A stretch of 30,480 bases of DNA from an uncultured Oscillospiraceae bacterium (GCA_910588935.1 CAJUSM010000033.1:1-30480), one strand, 5' to 3'. Positions 8,409 through 15,678 are shown, counted from the first letter of the stretch. The notes: generated by a model from the letters alone, not told the origin. A program made the numbers and translations.

Positions 8409-8477
8409 GAAAGTGCGCGGCTAGGCTGGCTTTCTTTTTAGCCTGGGACGTAAATTTCTTCAAGGAGGACGAAACGA

Positions 8478-9830
8478 TTGGAAAAGCTATTGGCGCACTT
8501 TAAGCTGAAAGACCACGGCACTGACGTAAAAACCGAAGTGATTGCGGGTATTACTACATTCCTTTCTATGGCCTACATTCTGGCGGTAAACCCCAGCATG
8601 CTGGCCGCGGCGGGAATGGACCAGGGGGCGGTGTTTACTGCCACGGCGGTATCTGCCGCAATGGCCACCCTAATTATGGGGTTGTTTGCCAACTACCCTG
8701 TAGCCTTGGCCTCTGGTATGGGCCTAAACGCCTACTTTGCCTTTACGGTTTGCCCCATGCTGGCAGAAATGGGGGTTACCGACCCTTGGAAGGTGGCCCT
8801 TACCGCCATTTTGGCAGAGGGTATTATCTTCATTATCCTGTCTATCTTTAAGTTCCGGGAGACTTTGGTAAATGCTGTGCCCGCCAACCTAAAGTATGGC
8901 ATTTCCGCGGGCATTGGCCTGTTTATTGCCTTTGTAGGCCTGCAGGGCTCGGGCTTTGTCTCCGACGACGCCTCTACCCTGGTGGTGCTGGGCAATGTGG
9001 GCTCGGCCCAGGTGGTGCTGGCCTTTATTGGCCTGCTGCTTATTGGGGTTATGTGGCATTTTAAGATTAAGGGCGCCATTCTGTGGGGGATTTTAGCCAC
9101 CTGGGTGCTGGGCATCATTGCCCAGCTTACCGGCTGGTATCAGGGCAACTCCCTTATTCCGGATTTCAGCGGCGGCATTCTGCCTCCCTCCCTGGCCCCC
9201 ACTTTCTTCCAGTTCGATTTTGCCTTTGCCGCCGGGCACTTGGTAAACTTTGCGGCCATTGTGTTTGCTTTTCTGTTTGTAGATCTGTTTGATACCGTGG
9301 GCACCTTAATTGGCGTGGCGGACCAAGGGGGCTTGCTGAACGAGAAGGGCGAGCTGCCCAATGCGGGCCCGGCCCTGCTCAGCGACGCCATTGGCACTGT
9401 GGCAGGCTCTATGCTGGGCACCTCCACGGTAACCAGCTATGTGGAATCCACCGCCGGCGTGGCGGAAGGGGGCCGCACTGGCTTAACAGCGGTATCCAGC
9501 GCCATTTTCTTTGTGCTTGCCCTATTCCTCTCTCCCATTTTCCTGGCCATCCCCAGCTTTGCCACCACCCCGGCCTTGCTGTTTGTGGGCCTGTTGATGA
9601 TGAAATCTGTGCTGAAGATGAAGTTTGAAGGGGATATCGCCGATGTGGTCGGCGGTTTCCTAGCCTTGGTCATGATGCCCTTTACATACTCCATTGCCAA
9701 TGGCATTATGTTCGGCATTTTGGCTTGGGTAATTCTGAAGGTCTGCACTGGAAAGACAAAGGAGATTCACCCGGTTATGTGGGTATCCTTTGGGCTGTTT
9801 GTGCTGCGGATTATCACGCTGATTGTGTAG
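8478..9830 (+). CDS. NCS2 / AzgA-family purine permease (TTG start)
   Basis: A 450-residue polytopic membrane protein of the nucleobase:cation symporter-2 superfamily, AzgA branch (guanine/hypoxanthine/adenine uptake). Evidence: the N-terminal TEVIAGITTFLSMAYILAVNPSML block, GMGLNAYFAF, the DLFDTVGTLIGVA motif near residue 275, and TSVTSYVESTAGVAEGGRTGL-type sequence near residue 320, all diagnostic of AzgA/PbuG-like carriers. Roughly 12-14 membrane helices are expected. The start is TTG 8478; AAGGAGG at 8462-8468 is 9 bases upstream and no nearby ATG fits. The gene is monocistronic, between its own promoter and a strong terminator. The exact purine cannot be read from the sequence. Confidence 0.92.
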   Translation: MEKLLAHFKLKDHGTDVKTEVIAGITTFLSMAYILAVNPSMLAAAGMDQGAVFTATAVSAAMATLIMGLFANYPVALASGMGLNAYFAFTVCPMLAEMGVTDPWKVALTAILAEGIIFIILSIFKFRETLVNAVPANLKYGISAGIGLFIAFVGLQGSGFVSDDASTLVVLGNVGSAQVVLAFIGLLLIGVMWHFKIKGAILWGILATWVLGIIAQLTGWYQGNSLIPDFSGGILPPSLAPTFFQFDFAFAAGHLVNFAAIVFAFLFVDLFDTVGTLIGVADQGGLLNEKGELPNAGPALLSDAIGTVAGSMLGTSTVTSYVESTAGVAEGGRTGLTAVSSAIFFVLALFLSPIFLAIPSFATTPALLFVGLLMMKSVLKMKFEGDIADVVGGFLALVMMPFTYSIANGIMFGILAWVILKVCTGKTKEIHPVMWVSFGLFVLRIITLIV

Positions 9831-9850
9831 AGTACAGTGAGGATGATAGG

Positions 9851-9884
9851 AAAGGGCTCCCCGCCGGGGGCCCTTTCTTTGTTT
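9851..9884 (+). terminator. Terminator after the purine permease
   Basis: AAAGGGC (9851-9857) pairs with GCCCTTT (9870-9876) around a GC-rich inner stem, then a T-rich tail. The hairpin lies only 28 bases before the next gene's ATG. Confidence 0.75.
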
Positions 9885-9911
9885 CCCGCTTTTTGTTTAG
9901 GGGGCTTTGCT

Positions 9912-10445
9912 ATGGAAATAATCTACCGAAAAATTCAGCCGGAAGAAATTGAGCCAGGCCTTTTCTCCCAGTTCCAGCGCTTTCAAAAGGTGGAAAAGTG
10001 CTGGCGCAAGGAAGAGGGCCAGTGGGTTCTCAAGGATATTGCCTTTACAGAGGATTGGGACGCGGCCGACTACCGCCGGGTTTGCGCTCAGCTGACAAAG
10101 GTGCTGGCCCAGGGCGGCGCTGTGTGGGGCGCTTTTTTTCAAAATACCTTAAAAGGTTTTGCAAGCGTGGAGAAAAACCTGATTGGCAGCAGCGGCCAGT
10201 ATGCGGTGCTGGCAGAGATGCATGTTTCCCAAGACTTACGCCGGGGCGGCCTGGGCCGGAAACTCTTTGGCCTGGCGGCCGGCTCTGCCCGGGAGCTGGG
10301 GGCCAAAAAGCTCTATATCTCCGCCATGTCCGCAGCGGAGAGCCAGGCCTTTTACCACAGCATGGGCTGCGTGGAGGCCCTGGAGTACGACCCCTGCCAT
10401 GTGGAAAAGGAGCCTTGCGATGTGCAGATGGAGTTTTTGCTTTAA
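9912..10445 (+). CDS. GNAT family N-acetyltransferase
   Basis: A 177-residue acetyltransferase-like protein. The acetyl-CoA-binding pattern is in the stretch VLAEMHVSQDLRRGGLGRKL (Q/R-x-x-G-x-G/A form), with the later FYHSMGC motif typical of GNAT C-termini. I chose ATG 9912 because AGGGGG at 9899-9904 is 7 bases upstream; the open frame reaches back to 9837 but that part runs through the terminator hairpin. No promoter is obvious, so it may be read by leakage past the permease terminator. The substrate is unknown. Confidence 0.85.
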   Translation: MEIIYRKIQPEEIEPGLFSQFQRFQKVEKCWRKEEGQWVLKDIAFTEDWDAADYRRVCAQLTKVLAQGGAVWGAFFQNTLKGFASVEKNLIGSSGQYAVLAEMHVSQDLRRGGLGRKLFGLAAGSARELGAKKLYISAMSAAESQAFYHSMGCVEALEYDPCHVEKEPCDVQMEFLL

Positions 10446-10470
10446 ATTGTTCTGATAAATGAACAATATT
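10446..10470 (+). terminator. Possible weak terminator after the GNAT gene
   Basis: ATTGTTC (10446-10452) pairs with GAACAAT (10461-10467) around an 8-base loop, then ATTTG. The stem is AT-rich and the T-run is poor, so it could equally be a regulatory inverted repeat. Confidence 0.3.
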
Positions 10471-10550
10471 TGTGCAAAACACCCTCGAAATGCTGGCGGA
10501 TGCCCTGAGAACTTTGGCGAATACGCACTAAAGCTTTTCCTTGAGTTCTA

Positions 10551-10559
10551 TGGTATAAT
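10551..10559 (+). promoter_or_regulatory. Extended -10 promoter of the first MATE gene
   Basis: TGGTATAAT is a consensus extended -10 element. No good -35 is seen at 16-18 bp, which fits an extended -10 promoter. Confidence 0.6.
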
Positions 10560-10572
10560 GGGGAGGAGAAAA

Positions 10573-10587
10573 TTGCCAAATTGGCAA
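10573..10587. promoter_or_regulatory. Perfect palindrome, likely repressor operator for the MATE gene
   Basis: TTGCCAAATTGGCAA: two perfect 7-bp arms around one base, centred about 21 bases after the -10, i.e. in the start region of the transcript. Position and symmetry suit a dimeric repressor (MarR, TetR or similar). No such regulator is encoded next to it. Confidence 0.5.
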
Positions 10588-10625
10588 AAAGACTAGTGTT
10601 TTGAGGGAAGGAAGGTAGTACTTAA

Positions 10626-12041
10626 ATGATGGCAGGCAAGTTCTCCTCGCTGTTTGAGGCCCAGGATATGACGGTTGGCAGCCCCACCCGAAACCTGGTA
10701 CGGTTTTCGGTGCCGCTGCTCATTGGCAACCTGGCCCAGCAGCTTTACAGCACCGTGGATTCCATTGTGGTGGGCAACTATGTAGGCGATGGCGCCTTGG
10801 CGGCCATTGGCGCCAGCGGGCCGGTGATTAACCTGCTGCTGGTGCTGTTTATGGGCGTTTCTGTAGGCGCAAGTGTAATGGTCTCCCAATATTTTGGGGC
10901 CAAAGAGCGGGATAACCTCTCTGACACCATTGGCACCACCATTACAGCCACCTTAGTATGCACGGCTTTTGTAATGATTCTGGGCCCGCTGATTACCCGG
11001 CCGGTAATGTCCATGCTGGACACCCCGGGGGATATTTACGATATGGCCTGTGATTACATGTTTATCCTGTTCATTGGCTTTATTGGCTCCGCCTTTTTCA
11101 ATGTAATCTCTGGGGTGCTCCGGGGGCTGGGAGATTCTATTATGCCCTTGGTTTTCCTGTTGGCGGCCTGCGGGATGAATATTGGGCTGGATATTTGGTT
11201 TGTGGCGGGGTTTCAGTGGGGAGTAGCCGGGGTGGCCTGGGCTACCATTATTGCCCAGTTTGTTTCCGGGGTGCTGTGCGTTATCCGGCTGCTGCGCATG
11301 AAGGACATCTTTACCATTACTCTGCGGAGCTTGTGGCCAAAAGCCATTTTTGTGAAGCGCTTGGCAAAGCTTGGGCTGCCCAGCGGCCTGACCCAGGCAA
11401 TTTTTTCCTTTGCCATGATCATTGTGCAGAACCTGACCAATTCCTTTGGCTCCTTGGTGCTGGCGGCCAATACAGTGGTTATGCGGGTAGACGGCTTCGC
11501 CATGATGCCAAACTTTACCTTTGGCTCTGCCATGACCACCTATACCGGCCAGAACATTGGCGCGGGCCGGTTGGATAGGACGGAAAAGGGAGCAAAGTCT
11601 GGCATGATTATGGGCCTTTCCGTGTCTGTTGTGCTGGTGGGGCTGATCCTGCTTTTTGGCAAATACCTGATGCTTATGTTTACAGACACGCCTGAGGTAA
11701 TTGAGCTGGGCCAGCGCATGCTCCAAACCCTGGCGGTGGGTTACATAGCCATGGCGGTTACCCAGATTCTCTCCGGCGTTATGCGGGGGGCAGGCGACAC
11801 CATGACCCCCATGTGGATTTCCATTATCACCACTGTTGTGGTGCGGGTGCCTGTGGCCTATGGGCTAGAGTTCCTTACCCGGCCGGAGGGCGGGGCAATG
11901 GGCTCTGGCACGCCGGACCCGCTGTTTCTCTCGCTGCTGATTTCTTGGGTAGTGGGCGCGCTGCTTACAACAGCTGCCTACCTGCGGGGCGGCTGGAAAA
12001 AGAAGGCGATTACAGCGACAGGGGGCCAGGGAAAAAAGTAA
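10626..12041 (+). CDS. MATE family efflux transporter
   Basis: A 471-residue multidrug and toxin extrusion family carrier with about 12 membrane helices. N-terminal features are LIGNLAQQLYSTVDSIVVGNYVG and GVSVGASVMVSQYFGAK; the second half repeats the pattern with TYTGQNIGAGRLDR and VMRGAGDTM. It exports organic cations or other small molecules in exchange for Na+ or H+ in characterised members; the substrate here is unknown. The start is ATG 10626 (ATG 10629 is an equal alternative) after GGAAGGAAGG. The gene has its own promoter, a palindromic operator candidate and a strong terminator. It is related to, but only distantly similar to, the second MATE gene at the right end of the window. 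Confidence 0.95.
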   Translation: MMAGKFSSLFEAQDMTVGSPTRNLVRFSVPLLIGNLAQQLYSTVDSIVVGNYVGDGALAAIGASGPVINLLLVLFMGVSVGASVMVSQYFGAKERDNLSDTIGTTITATLVCTAFVMILGPLITRPVMSMLDTPGDIYDMACDYMFILFIGFIGSAFFNVISGVLRGLGDSIMPLVFLLAACGMNIGLDIWFVAGFQWGVAGVAWATIIAQFVSGVLCVIRLLRMKDIFTITLRSLWPKAIFVKRLAKLGLPSGLTQAIFSFAMIIVQNLTNSFGSLVLAANTVVMRVDGFAMMPNFTFGSAMTTYTGQNIGAGRLDRTEKGAKSGMIMGLSVSVVLVGLILLFGKYLMLMFTDTPEVIELGQRMLQTLAVGYIAMAVTQILSGVMRGAGDTMTPMWISIITTVVVRVPVAYGLEFLTRPEGGAMGSGTPDPLFLSLLISWVVGALLTTAAYLRGGWKKKAITATGGQGKK

Positions 12042-12046
12042 AGAGC

Positions 12047-12084
12047 AAAAAAGAGGCGGCTTCCGGAGGGGAGGCCGCTTTTTT
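12047..12084 (+). terminator. Terminator after the first MATE gene
   Basis: GCGGC (12056-12060) pairs with GCCGC (12074-12078), extended by TTCC/GGGG-type inner pairs and flanking A-run/T-run pairing, ending in TTTTTT (12079-12084). Confidence 0.85.
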
Positions 12085-12123
12085 GCACGGCTTTAACCAA
12101 GCGGCAAAAGGGAAGCTTGCCCC

Positions 12124-12152
12124 TTGCCAATGGCCCGTATTTCCGCTATAAT
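12124..12152 (+). promoter_or_regulatory. Promoter of the histidine-phosphatase-like gene
   Basis: TTGCCA (12124-12129), 17-bp spacer, TATAAT (12147-12152). A strong AAGGAGGT ribosome site at 12163-12170 precedes ATG 12176. Confidence 0.8.
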
Positions 12153-12175
12153 AGTCCCACACAAGGAGGTGTCCC

Positions 12176-12802
12176 ATGAAATCTTATGTGATCCACATGC
12201 TTCGGGCCATGCCCAGCCAGGGTGTTTTAGAGGGCCGCTATGTGGGCCGGGGCCAGTCTCCCCTGGCCCTGGACGCCATTTCCCGGCTTACTGCCCTAAA
12301 ACAGGAATTTGTGTACCCAAAGGCCCAGCTCTTTTGCGCCAGCCCGGCCATTGCCTGTGTGGATACCCTAAAGGTGCTCTATCCCCAGGCTGAGCCAGAG
12401 GTAGTGCTGGAGCTGGCCGAGTGCGACTTTGGTGAATGGGAGGGGAAAACCGCCCAGGACCTACAGGGCGACCCCCGGTTTGCCGGCTGGCTGGCCGGGC
12501 AGAATCCTCCGCCTGGGGGAGAAAGCGGCCAGGTGTTTTTTCAGCGGGTTTGCCAAGGGTTCCAGCTGCTGGTGGAGAACCTGATGACCAGGGGGATCAC
12601 AGAGTCGGTGCTGGTAACTCATGGCGGGGTAATGACCTCGGTGCTGGCCGGCTTTGGCCTGCCTGCCGCCCAGCCCCAGGCCTGGATGTGCGATTCAGGC
12701 TTTGGCTATTCGGTACGGATTACCCCAGGGCTTTGGGCTAAGCAGCCGGTAATGGAGGTGTTTGAACGGGTGCCCTATGGGCCTGAGGAGAACGGCGAAT
12801 AG
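12176..12802 (+). CDS. Histidine phosphatase superfamily protein lacking the catalytic His
   Basis: A 208-residue protein of the histidine phosphatase (phosphoglycerate mutase-like) superfamily. The family order is clear: an N-terminal beta strand and active loop, then EGRYVGRGQSPL, CASPA, ECDFGEWEGKT and VTHGGVM. In working enzymes the N-terminal loop reads RHG and its His carries the phosphate; here it reads LRAMPSQG (residues 9-16), with Ala in place of His and Met in place of Gly. The Arg of the SPLxRAxQT motif is also missing (SPAIACVDT). The Glu of the FGEWEG region and the second His (VTHGG) remain. The frame, promoter and ribosome site are good, so the gene is probably expressed. It may be a pseudoenzyme or a binding protein; no cobalamin or glycolysis context is present. 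Confidence 0.85.
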   Translation: MKSYVIHMLRAMPSQGVLEGRYVGRGQSPLALDAISRLTALKQEFVYPKAQLFCASPAIACVDTLKVLYPQAEPEVVLELAECDFGEWEGKTAQDLQGDPRFAGWLAGQNPPPGGESGQVFFQRVCQGFQLLVENLMTRGITESVLVTHGGVMTSVLAGFGLPAAQPQAWMCDSGFGYSVRITPGLWAKQPVMEVFERVPYGPEENGE

Positions 12803-12923
12803 GCTGAAAACGTGAGCAATCGGCCTGGCCCCCTGGTGTTTTGGAGGCCTGCTTTTGTCCCTTTTTCAAAGTTAATTTACAAATATTATTCCTTTTTAGA
12901 AAAAATTCTGAGGGGCAATGGGA

Positions 12924-12929
12924 TATAAT
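12924..12929 (+). promoter_or_regulatory. Probable -10 of the M23 gene promoter
   Basis: TATAAT in an AT-rich stretch about 100 bases upstream of the coding start. No clear -35 was found at 16-18 bp. The region 12803-12923 holds nothing else I can name. Confidence 0.45.
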
Positions 12930-12967
12930 ATGTTGTATTCGGACGATTTCCCTTTGCGGTGATAGCT

Positions 12968-12997
12968 CCCAGGCTGTGGCAAAGCGCCTGGGTTTTT
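12968..12997 (+). promoter_or_regulatory. Terminator-like hairpin in the leader of the M23 gene
   Basis: CCCAGGC (12968-12974) pairs with GCCTGGG (12986-12992), followed by TTTTT, all between the promoter and the start codon. A second pairing, CTTTGC (12952-12957) with GCAAAG (12979-12984), uses the loop of the first. This arrangement could be an attenuator or simply a stable leader. It does not match a riboswitch class I know. Confidence 0.45.
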
Positions 12998-13030
12998 GGA
13001 ATTTATCCCTTGAGAAAGGAAGGATTGACG

Positions 13031-14284
13031 ATGAACAGGAAGCTGCGCAAGCGGATTGCCGCCGGCCTAATGGCTCTATGCATGGTTACCCTTACCCCCT
13101 CCTCTGTACTGGCCAGAACCACCGAGGAGGTAGAGGCCGAACAGGCTGCCCTGGAAGAGGAGCGCCAGCAGCTGCAAAGCAAGCTGGAGGAGCTGCGGGC
13201 GGCGGAGGGCCAAAAGCAGGAGTATCTGGAAACCCTGCAAAAGCAGATTGACGTGCTCCAGAACCAGATTAACACAGCCCGGCAGGATATTGAGGATTTG
13301 AACGACAGCATCAGCGAGCTGGATTTGCGGCTGAAAAAGTCTCAAGAGGAGGTGTCCGGCACAATTGAGCAGTTTAAGGAGCGTGTAACTGCCATTTACC
13401 GGGCGGGCTCGGTGAGCACCCTGGAGATTCTGCTGGACTCCAACAGCTTTACAGACTTCTCTATGCGCTCGGAGATGCTGGGGAATATGAGCCGCCATGA
13501 CCAGGAGCTGATTGACAAGCTTAGGGACTATATGGACGCTACCCGGGACGAGCGGGAGGAGCGGGAAAAGCAGAAGGAAATGGTGGCTGAGCTGAAAAAG
13601 AGCCTGGTATCTAAACAAAAAGAGGTAGACGGCCTTTACGAGGAGACCGCCGCGGCCATTACAGAGCTTCAGGGAGCCCAAGACGCCACCGCCGGGGAGC
13701 TCCAGCGGAACCAGGAGGAGATTGAGGCCAGAGACCGGGAGATTGCGGAGATCTTAGAGGAGCAAAAGCGCAAGGCTGAGGAAGAGGAGCGCAGGCGCAA
13801 AGAGGAGGAAGAGGCTGCCGCCAACAATGGGGCAAGCAGCAACCCCAACGCCTCTGGCGGCTTTGGCGGCGTAACTTGGGCAGGCAATTCCACCGGGGGG
13901 GTGGACGGTTTCCATCCCTGCTGGCCTATGCCTGGGGTTACCTATATTTCCGACGAATTTGGCGGAGCCAGGAACCACGGAGGCATGGACATTGCAGGAC
14001 CCTTTGGCACCCCAATTGTAGCGGCGGAGTCTGGCACGGTAATTCGGGCCTGGACCTCGGACACCTGGGGAATGGGCTGGGGTTACCATGTGATGATTTC
14101 TCACAATGGTACATATAGTACCTTGTATGCCCACATGAGCTCTGTGGCGGTTTATAACGGGCAAACCGTTTCCCAGGGGGAGATTGTAGGCTATGAGGGA
14201 AGCACAGGGGATTCTACCGGACCCCACCTGCACTTTGAGGTTTACCAGAACGGCACCCGGGTGAACCCCAGAAACTTTTTGTAA
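13031..14284 (+). CDS. Secreted coiled-coil M23 family metallopeptidase (PcsB/EnvC-like architecture)
   Basis: A 417-residue secreted protein. It has a signal peptide (about residues 1-29, KLRKRIAAGL then a hydrophobic core ending VLA), a long coiled coil (about 32-265, rich in Glu/Gln/Lys heptads), a Gly/Ser/Asn-rich hinge, and a C-terminal M23 (LytM) domain. Zinc ligands are visible in HGGMD and GPHLHFE, with YAHM between them, so the peptidase is likely active on peptidoglycan cross-bridges. The coiled coil in such proteins often serves to control the enzyme, for example through FtsEX; no ftsEX gene is in the window. I chose ATG 13031 (ribosome site AAGGAAGGA) over the longer open frame from 12959, because that extension reads through the leader hairpin and would precede the signal peptide. 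Confidence 0.93.
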   Translation: MNRKLRKRIAAGLMALCMVTLTPSSVLARTTEEVEAEQAALEEERQQLQSKLEELRAAEGQKQEYLETLQKQIDVLQNQINTARQDIEDLNDSISELDLRLKKSQEEVSGTIEQFKERVTAIYRAGSVSTLEILLDSNSFTDFSMRSEMLGNMSRHDQELIDKLRDYMDATRDEREEREKQKEMVAELKKSLVSKQKEVDGLYEETAAAITELQGAQDATAGELQRNQEEIEARDREIAEILEEQKRKAEEEERRRKEEEEAAANNGASSNPNASGGFGGVTWAGNSTGGVDGFHPCWPMPGVTYISDEFGGARNHGGMDIAGPFGTPIVAAESGTVIRAWTSDTWGMGWGYHVMISHNGTYSTLYAHMSSVAVYNGQTVSQGEIVGYEGSTGDSTGPHLHFEVYQNGTRVNPRNFL

Positions 14285-14290
14285 TAGCAA

Positions 14291-14320
14291 AAGGCGATCT
14301 CGAAAGAGGTCGTCTTTTTG
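14291..14320 (+). terminator. Terminator after the M23 gene
   Basis: An 11-bp stem (14291-14301 with 14306-14316, two G-U pairs) closed by a GAAA tetraloop and followed by T residues to 14319. Confidence 0.8.
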
Positions 14321-14462
14321 TTTAATGAAAATGCCACTTGCTAGGCGAGTGGTTCAAAAAAGCGCTTATGGTGCTGATGTAGATAGAAAAGCTCCTGTTG
14401 ATGAAAAATAAGCTTGCGGTCTGGCAACTGCAAGTAAAAAATACCAAAAGGAGGACCTTCAG

Positions 14463-15054
14463 ATGGATGTCAATAAAAGTTTAGCAGACATCAAGTGTAA
14501 TTGCAAATACCTATCGCAGTTGGGGAGTGTCCAAACGAGGGGATAAAGGTAAGCAAGAGAAGAAAAAACGCAGCTCTCAGATGCCGAGAGAAAATGGGAA
14601 AAGTTTCGTAGACTTCGCTTCGCGAAGTCTTACCTTTCTCAAAGGCCGCGGGGTGTGGGGCGGCGCCCCATGACCTTGCCCCAGGCCATCAATCACAAAA
14701 AATATTTCGGGGTGAAATCCCGACAATCCTGCAGCCTAACGATTTTTTTCCACTTCCCCTTATAAAATCCTCGTTTTGGACGCTCTCTCCCAGTTGCACC
14801 AAAATACAGAAGAAAGGTATTCCATAAGGAGAAGAGGCCGGAGGTAGGAAAAATACCGAGAACTCTTTGCGAGTGGAAGAAGATAAGGATAGTAGAAGCA
14901 GAAGTATGCCCGAACCATGTACATATGCGGATGCTACGTTGACACGGCAGGCAAGAATGCAAAAAAGATCCAGGAATACATCCAGCACCAGTTGGAGGAG
15001 GACAAGCTTTACGATGGGGAACTTTTAAATAGCCCGTTTACGGGCGGCAGATAA
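14463..15054 (+). pseudogene. tnpA: IS200-type HUH/Y1 transposase TnpA, disrupted
   Basis: ATG 14463 (after AAAAGGAGG) encodes MDVNKSLADIKCNCKY, the usual TnpA N-terminus. The frame is then broken by a 269-bp insertion (14523-14791). After the insertion the protein resumes as VAPKYRRKVF and continues to PNHVHM (the HUH motif, with Asn where Asp is common) near 14918-14935. A deletion of roughly 45-50 codons then joins it to GCYVDTAGKNAKKIQEYIQHQL, which holds the catalytic Tyr helix, ending at TAA 15052-15054. Removing the insert and one copy of the target duplication gives CKY-HIAVAPKYRRK with only one base missing. This shows both the ancestral gene and the order of events. Confidence 0.8.
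14523..14791 (+). mobile_element. 269-bp miniature inverted-repeat element (MITE, possibly Tn3-derived)
   Basis: Inserted in the IS200 transposase. The left end reads GGGAGTGTCCAAACGAGG and the right end, reverse-complemented, GGGAGAGAGCGTCCAAAACG, i.e. imperfect terminal inverted repeats sharing GGGAG and GTCCAA-ACGAGG. It is flanked by a direct repeat AGTTG (14518-14522 and 14792-14796; CAGTTG if six bases are counted). Inside are several stems: AAAGGTAAG (14545-14553) with CTTACCTTT (14629-14637), the perfect GACTTCGC/GCGAAGTC (14611-14629), CTCTC/GAGAG (14574-14590) and GGGGC/GCCCC (14657-14669). There is no coding frame of note. A second copy of its left 160 bp is at 30301. The GGG start, TAAG near base 31 and 5-bp target duplication recall Tn3-family ends, but that link is inference. 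Confidence 0.7.
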
Positions 15055-15155
15055 GGGCTGTACGCAGATGCCAGATCGCACCAAGGCGACGTGACGCGTG
15101 GCTTGTATCGTAGGGTTTTACCCGTATATGAAATACCCCGGCTTTGCCGGGCAGC

Positions 15156-15450
15156 GAGACCCTTGGCCTGTCCCGGAGCGCTGTTCAGCGGCGCAGAACA
15201 AAATCGCAGAAAAGCTGACAGTGGGGAAAGGTGGAACGCCTTTGCCGAAAAATCACCGTGAAGTTACCATGACGGAGCCTCAAATCGGCAAAACGACCGA
15301 TCTTGTCTACGCTTCGGCCAGCGGCCGGGCCACGGACAGCCTGGACAGGGCGGGGAAACGGGTTCTCCCTTTATCTGCCCCGAAGCTGAAATTTTTCCGA
15401 ACTGTAAGATTTCAGAAAGGTCCTGGAAAGGTTTCTGAGCTAAAGTCTGT
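15156..15450. other. Non-coding or unrecognised stretch after the IS200 remnant
   Basis: No gene that I can support. A plus-strand open frame covers it (to 15484), but it begins inside the IS200 right end, has no ribosome site and resembles nothing known. It may be relic sequence upstream of a lost two-component/ABC locus. Confidence 0.4.
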
Positions 15451-15451
15451 G

Positions 15452-15480
15452 TTGCCGAAAGGCAGTGCGGACTTTATGCT
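15452..15480 (+). promoter_or_regulatory. Promoter of the truncated ABC gene
   Basis: TTGCCG (15452-15457), 17-bp spacer, TATGCT (15475-15480). It survives although its gene has been lost. Confidence 0.45.
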
Positions 15481-15495
15481 TTAGAGGTGAAGCCT

Positions 15496-15678
15496 ATGAC
15501 TGTTTTGGAAACCCGCGGCTTGCGGAAGGTATACGGTTCCGGCAACAGGGAGGTTCGGGCCCTGAACGGCGTTTTCTGCGGGAAAGAGAAGCTGGATTCC
15601 GTCATCTGGCTGCGCAGGGGCTATATAAAGCAAGAAAGCCGGTGGGGAGCACTCCCCACCGGCTTTTTTGTGTTTTAA
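15496..15678 (+). pseudogene. 5' stub of an ABC transporter ATP-binding gene (MacB/BceA type)
   Basis: The first 26 codons (MTVLETRGLRKVYGSGNREV, then RALNGV) are the standard start of a MacB/BceA-like ATPase. At about 15574 the similarity ends abruptly, before the Walker A motif, and the rest of the frame is unrelated and runs through a terminator hairpin. AGAGGTG provides a ribosome site. The partner permease and any two-component system are absent, so a deletion removed almost the whole locus between here and the terminator. Confidence 0.7.
15638..15669 (+). terminator. Strong convergent terminator
   Basis: GCCGGTGGGGAG (15638-15649) pairs with CTCCCCACCGGC (15652-15663), followed by TTTTTT on the plus strand and a weaker TTTCTT on the minus strand. 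It ends the plus-strand relic and the aldo/keto reductase gene. Confidence 0.9.

Larger units (their letters stand above)
14321..15155 (+). mobile_element. Remnant of an IS200-type insertion sequence
   Basis: The left end has the subterminal hairpin CCACTTGC (14334-14341) with GCGAGTGG (14345-14352). It is followed by a leader containing a second stem, CTTGC (14412-14416) with GCAAG (14430-14434), before the transposase start. The right end carries CCCGGC (15137-15142) with GCCGGG (15146-15151). Single-ORF elements with such end hairpins and no inverted repeats are typical of the IS200 group. The outer limits are approximate. The transposase inside is broken (see separate entry), so the element is immobile on its own. 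Confidence 0.75.

Noticed and set aside
8409..8477. Purine riboswitch before the purine permease
   Set aside because: The leader is too short and lacks the conserved three-way junction sequence.
10953..11726. Minus-strand open frame opposite the first MATE gene
   Set aside because: His/Gln-rich composition of an antisense shadow; no start signals.
12959..13030. Upstream extension of the M23 protein
   Set aside because: It would read through the leader hairpin and precede the signal peptide; the ribosome site supports 13031.
13076..13681. Minus-strand open frame opposite the coiled coil of the M23 protein
   Set aside because: Leu-rich shadow of a Glu/Lys/Gln coiled coil.
15098..15484. Plus-strand open frame of 128 codons after the IS200 relic
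   Set aside because: It begins within the IS200 right end, has no ribosome site and overlaps the ABC promoter; no recognisable sequence.
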